Assembly (NCBI GenBank): GCA_004352715.1
Contig: SCFE01000027.1
Location: forward strand, 2,292,104-2,356,103
Reading direction: 5' to 3'
Source of the DNA: Hofstenia miamia
Taxonomy: Eukaryota > Xenacoelomorpha > Acoela
Length of the DNA: 64,000 bases
Shown here: in pieces, positions 25,440-35,218 of the stretch
Layout of the letters: each line of letters opens with the position of its first letter
How positions within the stretch are numbered: the first letter of the stretch is position 1
Notes under the pieces: generated by a model
Seen by the model: the letters and a program-made list of their open reading frames with translations, nothing else
Told to the model about the DNA's origin: nothing
Database searches by the model: none
Program-made: the position numbers and the translations under genes

Positions 25440-27230
25440 AGTTTAGGATACTTCTATTAAAGACATTCTTGAACCATTGGACACAATCAATGAACTTGCC
25501 ATTCAAATTTACGGCTCAAAGAAGCAAATGTCAACGACAAATATGAATTGAATTAGAGAATCAATATCCAAGGTAATATCTAATTTAATTCGTAAATTAT
25601 TTGAAACAACAAGTAGATCTTCTATAAACAATGTGCAGAAATAGAGTGATAGACATGATCATTGTAATACTAAACAATATAGTGATGTACTGAAATCATC
25701 AAATAAAAAGCTTCTTGGTAATCTATCAGAAAATCCGGTAAATAATGTTCAAACAAGAAAATTTGATAAAGATTTTCGATCAAAATTAACAAATAGAGAC
25801 CCAGGTATTATAAAATCTACTGGATAAAAATCTGGAAAAGTAATTATTGAAATTAAAGAAAATGATTATCCCAAGCAATATTTTCAAAAGTTTCATAAAT
25901 GGGATTTGATACTAAGCAAATTTCTAAGATGAAACCAAAGATGATATTTAAAGGAATACCGGAAACAAACAATAATTTAGATAATGATCAAATAAAAAAT
26001 ATTTTAATCAAAACTAACGAAGCCTTATTTACAAACAAAAATGATTTTAAAGTTTTATTTTCATTTTCACTTCCATCATCTGATTGGAATGTAGTTGTCG
26101 AGGTATCACCCAATTTAAGAAAAGCTTTGCTTCAAAATCTATATATAATAGTAGAAAACAAGTATTGCAGAATCGAAGATTACTTGAAACCTAAACATTG
26201 CACTAAATGTCTAAATTTCGGACATTACAAAAAATTTTGTTGGCTCAGTGCAAGATGTTGATATTGTGGTTTTAGCCATGAGATCAAAGATTGCACAGCA
26301 GTAAAATCAAATCACAGCAGTAAAATCAATCCTAGTTGTCAAAACTGTAAATTAAATCATAGTGTATTTGATGTCAATTGTCCTCTGTTTATAAAAGAAA
26401 AAACTCGATTAATTGAAAGAACTACTGGAGAACTGGTTCAACTCCAAATATTTGACTAAGAACATTATCAGAAACCAAGAGTAACAAATAACCTTGGTTG
26501 TTCACAAGGCACATTTGAGGGTCAGCGATGATCTAAGAACTGCTAATGGCAAAATTATTAAATATGCCGATGATTCCTCTTCTTTAACCAAATGCAAAAT
26601 TGATCCAACAAAAAAAGAACAATTGACTTTTAACAAAGAACTTAAGCATATAGAAAATTGGACTATAAAAAATAAAATGAAGATTAAAAAAAAATAAAAT
26701 AAAGCATATGTGGTTCTGCTTAAGCTATCATCCTCTGTGTAAATGTAATTACAAATTTGTGTTTCAAAGTACCAAGCATCAGAAAGTATTAGGAATTTAT
26801 TTTCAACAAAACATGCTTTTCACTGAACATTGCAACAAATTGATAGCTTCATCCAATAAATAATTATATATTATTAAAGACTTCAAAATCTCTAACTATA
26901 CTGAAAAAGAAATCAATCAGATATTTTCCTCTGTAATACTAAGCAGAATAAAGTATGGATTATCAGTGTATGGCTCTAATAAGACTTCATTGAATAAAAT
27001 TCAAATATTTTTGAAAAATGTTATTCACAAAGATACATCTATATAAAATATGACATTCACGAGCAGTTAAGAAATGAAGATCTGCGATTAGCGAAATCAA
27101 CCGAAAATTCGAATTACCTAAAATCAATCATTCCATATTTAAGAATTGTTTTATCAATAGACTACTATTTAACCAAGAGTTTAACAGTATTTTTTCATCA
27201 TCTAATTTCATGAATTAAATTCCAACAAAG
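25440..27230 (+). mobile_element. Non-LTR retrotransposon relic (gag-like ORF1 plus reverse-transcriptase remnants)
   Basis: The gag-like zinc-knuckle ORF is followed directly by the 3' part of a reverse transcriptase in several frames. The sequences GCSQGTFEG and KYADDSSSLTKC (the YADD catalytic box) appear, then the thumb-like region ILSRIKYGLSVYGSNKTSLN. The endonuclease and fingers/palm regions that should lie between gag and YADD are missing, so the copy is internally deleted. Stops are frequent. No tail or target duplication was identified. Confidence 0.75.
25899..26460 (+). pseudogene. ORF1 gag-like protein with CCHC zinc knuckles, broken
   Basis: A 120-residue open stretch begins MKPKMIFKGIPETN after a short lead and includes VVVEVSPNLRKALLQN. 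It reaches the knuckle PKHCTKCLNFGHYKKFC. After a stop the frame continues with YCGFSHEIKDC, then CQNCKLNHSVFDVNC. That gives two to three CX2C-type knuckles typical of LINE ORF1 nucleic-acid-binding proteins. A stop between the knuckles and upstream stops show it is dead. Confidence 0.75.
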
Positions 27231-27399
27231 ATAAAATAACCCTATTATGCTGCTAAGAATGGCAAAAGAATAGAGAATTTAAAAATTAATCAATGTTAAT
27301 TTACAATGTGAACACATTAGTTTGGTTAGCAATTACTATAATTAATTATGTTAATGCGATTTATTGCTTTTTGCTGATATCGTTGTTTCTTCCGTGATG

Positions 27400-27709
27400 T
27401 ATTCCTTGGAATATATATATATATATTCCAACTCCTTTAGTTTCCTCATGCGTATACAATTATAAATGTGATGAATGTGAAAGTTCATACATTGGGGAAA
27501 CGAGAAGGCAATTGGAATACAGAATTTCAGAGCATATGCGAGGTCATCTTCAATCAGAAATATATTGCCATGAACATGCACCTACGAGGAAGAACTTTAC
27601 TATTTTAATGAAAACCAAGCATACAAAAATTGCAGAAGCTATATTCATAAAAGAAACTAAGGAGAATCTATTAAATAAACAATTAAGTCAAAGACTAAAT
27701 ATCGTATAA
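27400..27709 (+). pseudogene. Penelope-like element GIY-YIG endonuclease fragment
   Basis: The frame reads IPTPLVSSCVYNYKCDECES, then YIGETRRQLEYRISEHM, and ends LLNKQLSQRLNIV with a stop at about 27707. The order CxxC, YIGET-R, R-EH, a later E-A acidic position and LN is that of the GIY-YIG nuclease at the C-terminus of Penelope-like retroelements. The reverse transcriptase part is not visible upstream, where a different LINE relic lies. The 3' flank GTGGAGACACTCGAAACATG precedes a (TA)n tract and gap. Confidence 0.8.
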
Positions 27710-27838
27710 GATCTACGAATTACAATTTTAAAATTATAAAATTTGTATTTACCACCATATTATTTTAGTTATTTTGTACTGACGATAAGTGGAGACACTC
27801 GAAACATGTCTACATAAAATATTTCTTGTTTTTTACAA

Positions 27839-27841
<3 letters not shown>

Positions 27842-27873
<32 letters not shown>

Positions 27874-28011
27874 NNNNNNNNNNNNNNNNNNNNNNNNNNN
27901 NNNNNNNNNNNNNNNNNNNNNNNNNNNNNNNNNNNNNNNNNNNNNNNNNNNNNNNNNNNNNNNNNNNNNNNNNNNATATATATATATATTATATATATAT
28001 ATATATATATA
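27842..28011. repeat. (TA)n tract with assembly gap (N at 27874-27975)
   Basis: TA runs flank 102 unknown bases. The true microsatellite length is unknown. Confidence 0.95.
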
Positions 28012-28104
28012 ACATTTGTTTGCAAGAGAAACAAAAAACAACAAGAAATTTTGATGTTAATATTATTTTAATTTGTCTTACATCCCTGTATTTGGTAGAT
28101 GTTA

Positions 28105-28164
28105 TAATAAATTCATTATTATTCATTATTCATTAATGAATAATGAATAATAATGAATTTATTA
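28105..28164. repeat. Perfect 60-bp spacerless palindrome
   Basis: Reading outward from the centre at 28134/28135, thirty consecutive base pairs match before the first mismatch at 28104/28165. The arms are built from ATTCATT/AATGAAT units. A CT-rich run (28166-28195) follows immediately. Confidence 0.95.
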
Positions 28165-28195
28165 CTCTCTCTCTTTCCCTCTCTCTCTTGTTAAT

Positions 28196-30754
28196 GCCCG
28201 CTATTACTTAGGAAAATGTAGTAAAAATATTAAGAAAGCATTTCAATCATAAAACTACGTATTTTACGTGCTAAAAGTAATATCATGAAGGTTTCAGACA
28301 ATGTATACACAATATACCAAAATTGTTGTCCTCCTGAATGAAAATGCGAAGACTTGGCCCTACCAGCGGCTAGGAATTTTTTGAAAAAATTAAAAATTTA
28401 TTTTACCAAAATCTATAGTCCTGCATATCACATTGTTTTACATTGAATTTGTTGTAATATAGATACTGTAAATCTAAATCATTCCAGTTTCTGCATCTGA
28501 GCTCAACTTCTCCGGCAGCACAGTGTGTTAATGAAAACCGTACTCTTTTAAAAGTAGATGCTGTTGAAGCACTAGTGGTCTTGAAAGAAGCAAGACTTTA
28601 TAAACTTAACTAAACCTTTAATCTCTACTTAGAAGTTGCATACTTTGCATATCTGAAAAGCAGTCAAATTTATGAATAGATATTTTTAACCACTCACATT
28701 TTGTGTTCTTTTCAATTCACTTTAAGGAAGTTTTTTCATCGAATCCCAAATATCAAATTTTGGAAACAGGTCGTAACCAGCCAAATTTTTAGAAAATAGA
28801 CGGGTACACCGGGCGGTTACAACCGACCGAAAAAAAGCTTAGCTGGTTCAGTCGACTCAGCAAAATTCTTACAGGTTACAACTCTGATAATACATATATC
28901 ATTGCCTTACGGAGTAGGCTAGTGCGTTTAAAGCTAAATGGCTTCAAAAATCATACAATTAATTCCCAACACATTCATGAGCCTTGAGAAAAATTAAGAT
29001 AGCAAGGAACAATTTTCTTTTGCTACTCTCTGACGCTGTTGTTGCTAAATTCCTCTTAAGAACTTTTACTCGAGACTTTTTCAGTGACATGCAAACAAAT
29101 ACAAGAATAGTTTATAAGCTGGTGGCAACTTTAAAGACTGATCTCAACTGCATTGGTACAAATCAATATAAGATCTGTTTCAATTTTGAAAACGTTATCA
29201 TGTGCAACTTGAATTTGCACCAAACTAAAAAGTTTAATTTCTTCATATTGGAAGAATTTGAGAAAATGTCGCATAAATAGAAATGCATAAGATATTCAAC
29301 GCTTTCCACAAAAATCTCATACCCTATTGAAAATAAAATTCTCATTCATCTGATCTTTAGAGCCAATTAATTATAATTTATTCAAATTTTGTGTTACACA
29401 ATATATATATGTATATATATATATATATTACAATGTTATTCTCTTTTCATTTGTATATTGCAAAATTCAAGACGAGCGTCTGAAGATTGAGCCAATTTCG
29501 CATATATCTAAATGCAACTTCATGGCGATTTTACCTATTGTTTCCTGCAGATTTTTAAAATCTGTAGTGATTTCTTGAAAAAAAGAACTGATAAACTAAC
29601 AAAGGAATTGAAAATCCGAAAACGCCAAGTGTCATTTAACATTTACCTGGTTCATCTATGTTTTATAATATGGCCCATTGGCAAAAATCCGTGGTCTTGC
29701 GTACTTTACAAATTGATGAGGTTTAAGCAGTCCATCCACTGAAAGAAAAATATTTGGGTTAATTGCTGCGATAATGGTTTTCAGATTTGAAACTAGGCCT
29801 AGACTCACATAGACCACGTTTTGCAACTCGGTTCAAAAAATGGGAAATTCCCGGTTTTGGGTTTGTGTGTTGGTCCAGTTTTTCATTTCATGAAAAGAAA
29901 GTTTATTAATTCCATGGAAGCAGTCAATTTGAAAGTATGTCAAATCAAGTTCAAAGAAACTAAGGTATGCTATCTCAATGCTCGCACAAATGAGAACGAG
30001 CATAATTACCAACAATGCTTGAAAATAAAAAATGATAGCCATTGTAGATTGTGGCAAATTTTATGATGAAAACTAGTGTTTGACATTCATATCATAGAGA
30101 TTCTAAAATATGCCAATGTATGCATTATCAAGAAGTTTTCAACTGTAAACATCAATTAACATTCACTAAGGAGGAAATTGATGTATAAATATTATCGTAG
30201 ATGCGTTCGTTAAGCGATTCACAAAGTAGTTATCTAAAGAACAGAATTCAATTGAACGCTCTGCCCCCAGTTGATGGAAAAGTTAATACCATTGTTCAAG
30301 ATCTAGCAATTACCATATTTGAGTTAGATCTATGAAATCAAATCAAAATAATTATAAACGATACAACATATTTTAAACCTGCAATAAACCAGATAAATCA
30401 TAGATGCTAAAATCATATTTTAGTTAGAATTATATGATGACTCAATCCAAAAAAATACTTGAAAATGCAAGCTTCCCAGTTACCAAATGCAACAGAAATT
30501 GTTAGAGAAGCTGAAGGAAGTTGCTATGGAATGAAATTTGGAAATTTTTATCTGTCCTTAGATACTATTTTCTTATTTTTAAAAGAAAATACAGAAACAC
30601 ATTTCAATCGAGTCTTTTTTATAAAATTCATCGAATCTTTAGTACAAAAAAATTGGTTGAATGCAGGAAATTTTTGTGAATTTTCTTCAAAAGGCTAATA
30701 TTTTACTTTTTATATGCAAAAGCTCGACAAGATAAAAAAATATTTTCAAAAAAG

Positions 30755-30791
<37 letters not shown>

Positions 30792-31179
30792 TGTTTTCTT
30801 AAGGTGAAGCAGGACAGAGTGGCGAATCATAAAAACAGGACTGTCCTTCCTAAAGCAGGATGTCTGTCAACCTATAAGCTATTGATGTTGAATATCTGTT
30901 TTTATTGTAGATCAAATTCAATATATGTTGTTGTTTATTTTTACAACAATATATGTTTACAAACAATCAACTGTTATTGTCCCTAGTGTATGGGCTAATA
31001 TATTCAGACTTCTTAGTCCTAAATGCTACTCTAAAGGTAAAATTTTAAAGTTTGGAGGTTTGTGGATGTGTTGCAACGCAAAATTGAATCCTCAATTAAC
31101 AACGTACACGTAAATGAAAAAAAATAAAGATCTGGTTTATAACGTTTACAGATAAATGGCAATTTCATAATTTTTTCCA
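28196..31179. other. Intergenic, no gene recognised
   Basis: AT-rich DNA with (TA)n tracts at about 29401-29429 and 30761-30788. Several open frames of 75-100 codons on the plus strand (28984, 29512, 29821, 30459) have no domain, no splice context and AT-driven composition. I do not support them as genes. Confidence 0.4.
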
Positions 31180-31587
31180 TTTATTATATAAAGGGCAAAA
31201 TGTGTGTTTGTCCGCTTATAACTCAGAACCTTAGACCTAGGTACCAACATCATATGTTTTTGTAACCCCTATGACCTCCTGAGGGTCTTAGGCACATTTA
31301 ATCAATGACTAAATTTGTGAACTAATTTTTGACTTAAATGTTCCCATACTTCATTTCTTTATATAAGTGGCATTTCATAGTTCCCCTTATTGTTTAACAG
31401 CTTTCTCAGTTTCACAGCTGTTTTAGCGAGAATTCTCCTGTTTGCACAGGTAGCTTAGTGAAAATTTCCCAGTTAAATTTTGCAGTTTTTGTTAGTATAG
31501 CTTATATTGGGAGAGGAAATATCCCAGTGAGAATTTTTTGCTTTTTTGAAAACATTTCCCGAGTGAAGCAAGGGTCAAACACCTAGT
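31180..31587 (+). mobile_element. Helitron-like non-autonomous element
   Basis: The 3' end reads CCCGAGTGAAGCAAGGGT followed by CAAACACCTAGT and then T. A short hairpin-capable GC-rich word 10-12 bases before a terminal CTAGT is the Helitron 3' signature (CTRRT inserted before T). The left part TATAAAGGGCAAAATGTGTG with TTTGTCCGCTTATAACTCAG is a GC-richer repeat-like block. No RepHel protein is present. The 5' boundary is approximate and the hairpin is imperfect. Confidence 0.5.
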
Positions 31588-34273
31588 TCTATACAATTGT
31601 AGGGCAGATTTAAAATTGAATATATGCAGTTACTATTAAGAAATTTACGTTAGTGGGTAAAAAATTATTTAAATACTTTGTGTTAAGAAATTCACTGGTT
31701 TAGAACAAGCACTGCTTTTTAATGTGTGGTTTTTGAAATATCTTGATTTACAATTCAAAAATTTGGGTTCGATGTTTAATCATAATCGAAATTTATTGAG
31801 TTCGGTCAAGGCTGTAGAGCATGCTAATTAGCTGGATGCTGGAGGGAGAGAGGAGCTTTCAATTAGTTAACTTGAAACGGTCAAGAAATTTTTAAAATAT
31901 AATCTGGGTGCTTTAAAAAAATGAACGTTTATATCTCAGAAATTAAGAACCCTATCGCAAATCTGGAAGCATGACTGGACAGTAATTTTCTTAAGTTGCA
32001 TCTAGACGGGACTTAGTAGTCCATTTACAGAAAACAAATTAGTTGAGTCTATTTATTGCTTTCATGGGCTTTAGATCTTCTGATTAGCTTTTTTAAAAAA
32101 TTGGAATTTTAATGAAAAATCGTGAATCTTTCTTTTAATTTACTCCATCACAGATAGACACTTTTGTACAAATTTCCAAAGTAATATTCGAGCATGTTCA
32201 GGATTTGCAAATTTCGTAATAAGTTGGGAAAAAGTTTCTTCAAATTTGGAAAAACTGTTTATAAGAGACATAGGCATTTGAAAGCCAATTTATCTTAAAC
32301 AATATTATTATAAAAGATGATGTATTATTTTGGATCCCTGCTATTCAGTGCTGGCATGATTTATTCAGCACCACATGTTGAGATTTGATTAATTTTAGTA
32401 AGAAAGAATCTTTATATTAATATAGGGAGATGGGTGAATATAATATTTTAGTTTATATAAAGGCTATGAATAACATATGCACATAATTACAACAGCGCTG
32501 AGTAAACTAAGTATTTCACCATTGGGCCAACCAGCATTTTTTAGTCTAGCTCGAGCTTGAGTATTTTTCTTAAGAAATTCAAAGCTTGATCGAGTTTTTT
32601 TTCAATTTTACCAAAATTTCGAATTCTTAAATCTAAAACTTATATATTTTCAAGTCATGTAAAAACTGAAGTTTAAAAAATTTCAAGTGTATTTCGAATT
32701 TGAGTACGAGTGTTAATGATTTCGTTCGATGATTTACTACTGTATTTTGGACTATTTTTTAGTACAAGCCTACCATGGGAAAAGAATGCGAACTTTTTGT
32801 CTATAAATTAACTACTTCTTAGGTTAGGGTGTAAATTGTTTGGTTATATAAAGATTGATTTTGCTCAAAGCATTCAGAAAATATTTCAGTAAGGGAAATT
32901 CTTAAGACTTTCAATGAAATTGATGTAAAAAATTGCCCGAAATCTTTAGTCGAGCTCCAGTTCTTTGGCAGTCATTGACAACAACTTCAAAATTCCGGGG
33001 ACCAAGTTTAGTTTGCCTTTGACGGAAACATTATATAAGCGTACTTCTCCAAACGTATGTAACTGTAAGACCGAGTATGAGGTTAATTTGAAAAAATATG
33101 TTAATTGGTGTTTATAATGGGATTCGACAGTACAGGTCAGGGAAAGTATTCTCCATAGGGTGGAAATGTTCAAAAAATATTTTCGAGTAGGGAAAAATGG
33201 ATAGAAAAGATTGCCATGTATATATAATTTAAAAGAAATTTTTTTACACCAAAGTTCCCCACTTGATAAAATTTGGATTTCCTAGGAAATTTTCAAAAAA
33301 TGTTTATCACATATTTTTAGCTGGTGAAACCTGACTTCATTTAATAGTACCAATTAGACCTTTAATATCTGATTTGTCGTCAATGGGCTTTTGTAGTTAC
33401 AATAGAACTGGTGCGATTTCTCTCCCACAAATATATTGTATAAAATATTGGCTCTATAAAAAGCTTTACAACACTAATATTGAACTTCCTTTGGTAGTAG
33501 ATGATGTTTGAAAAAATTATTATGTATTTTCTAAGTAAGAAGGAATTCAAAATATTTGGTAATGGTGGTGTGATATAGTGTTCTAAAAATTGTCATAAAA
33601 CAAATATGGGCCAAGAGGATATCGCAAATAGTTGTTTTAGAGCAGAACTTTTTATTGGGACAACTCACGACGGGAAATATAACGCGTGCCCCATTTCCAT
33701 CTCTGGGGCCTAACAACCGGACACTTTTAATTTCGAAATAAATCTAATCAAGTATATGATCTAAATTAAATCAAATATGTCGTCTGATTCACTTATCAAA
33801 TCAAATAGTTTTTTCTGACAAACTGATTTTTGCCAAGTCAAAGTCTCACGTTTTTGAACGTGTTTCTTGTTTTTTACTAATGCATAATAACTGTAGTACA
33901 CTGTTTTTAAATCTGAATTGTCATACCTCAGTTTCAATAATGTTGCCTGCTTTGCTTAGAAAATGACCTTTCAATTGAAAAGAGCTGTGCTTAATTCTAG
34001 GCTTAAAGTAAATCAAAAGGCGAATTAGAAAAAACCTAACTTGCTAATGTCCTAGCACGTACATTTGAATTTTACACTGTATTTTAATTCATTATTTTAA
34101 AATGTGAAATGTTAACACAAATTATTTTACAATTTGTGGGTTGTTATTAATAATTAGGAGCAGGTTTTTGCCAGAGGTTTAAGGCTACCGGAATCTGCTC
34201 TCGATTTCTTAATCTGCATAGCATGACAAATTTGAAAATACCACCTAAAGAATTGCAGATTTAAGTGGACATT
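31588..34273. other. Intergenic, no gene recognised
   Basis: AT-rich DNA downstream of the receptor gene. At about 33687-33703, GCCCCATTTCCATCTCTG looks like the right terminus of an hAT-type MITE of the CAGAGATGG class, without a matching left end. Nothing else was recognised. Confidence 0.4.
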
Positions 34274-34438
34274 ATATATATATATATATATATATATANN
34301 NNNNNNNNNNNNNNNNNNNNNNNNNNNNNNNNNNNNNNNNNNNNNNNNNNNNNNNNNNNNNNNNNNNNNNNNNNNNNNNNNNNNNNNNNNNNNNNNNNNN
34401 NNNNNNNNNNNNTATATATATATATATATATATATATA
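34274..34438. repeat. (TA)n tract with assembly gap (N at 34299-34412)
   Basis: TA runs flank 114 unknown bases, about 0.6 kb beyond the stop codon of the receptor gene. Confidence 0.95.
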
Positions 34439-35002
34439 ATAGATTGTATAGAATTTTAAGTCATAAATTAAAAATTGAGTACTCTGACGCATAACATTTT
34501 ACAAATAAAAATTTGATTGAAGTATACCTCAAATACTTGAACACGACTTTAATTTCTGAGCAAAACGATAAGCAATCTTTGACTTGTTACAAGCCATTTA
34601 TCATCTTTATATATTTTCAAAAATTACATTGTATAAACATGTCTATTTGTATTATACTTCGAAAAATTTTTGAATTGCTATGCAACAGCTATTGCATTCT
34701 AAAAATTTTATAATTATTATTTTTCTCGTTAGTAACATGAGTGAAAGTGCATCTATTAAAATGAGAAAATGGTTGGTTATACATAGATTTGTAGAAGAAT
34801 TACACACTCAAGGGTACTTGGCAGTCAGTTACAAACATTTACTTTTTCATATCTGCTAAAGAAGAAGTTGAACCCCCAGGCCTATGCCCCTGCCTTTTCA
34901 TGCAAGAGTTCTCTAAATGATGATAATTAAAGAAATTTCTAAACTATATAAAATATTTATCTACAAATGTATAAAAAATTCAAGATAAATGTCATTGAGC
35001 AA

Positions 35003-35218
35003 TTAATTATTCAAGCTCCTCATCCAACTCCACTGTGCTTTTGTTCCAAAGTACATGATAGCAACAGCACCAACATTGGCAATAGCGTACAATATAAGCA
35101 TCAGACGATCAATCATGGCCGCCAAAAATTTCCACTCGTCTGTTACTTGATCGTCAGATTCAGCACTGTTGAAATGATCTGCCAGACTTTCTACATTTTT
35201 ATTGATTTCTGAGAGTAA
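35003..35218 (-). CDS. nAChR-like subunit exon 11 (pre-TM4 helix, TM4, stop)
   Basis: 72 codons including TAA at 35003-35005, with acceptor TTTTTTAG. It encodes residues 395-465: LLSEINKNVESLADHF, then DEWKFLAAMIDRLMLILYA, the conserved EEWK...DRL entry to TM4, and a short extracellular tail ending SLNN. Confidence 0.95.
   Translation of the reverse strand, partial: LLSEINKNVESLADHFNSAESDDQVTDEWKFLAAMIDRLMLILYAIANVGAVAIMYFGTKAQWSWMRSLNN

Noticed and set aside
27769-28136. Frames with YIYIYI runs spanning unknown bases, here and at 34154, 51937 and 52691
   Set aside because: They are translations of (TA)n and N runs, not genes.
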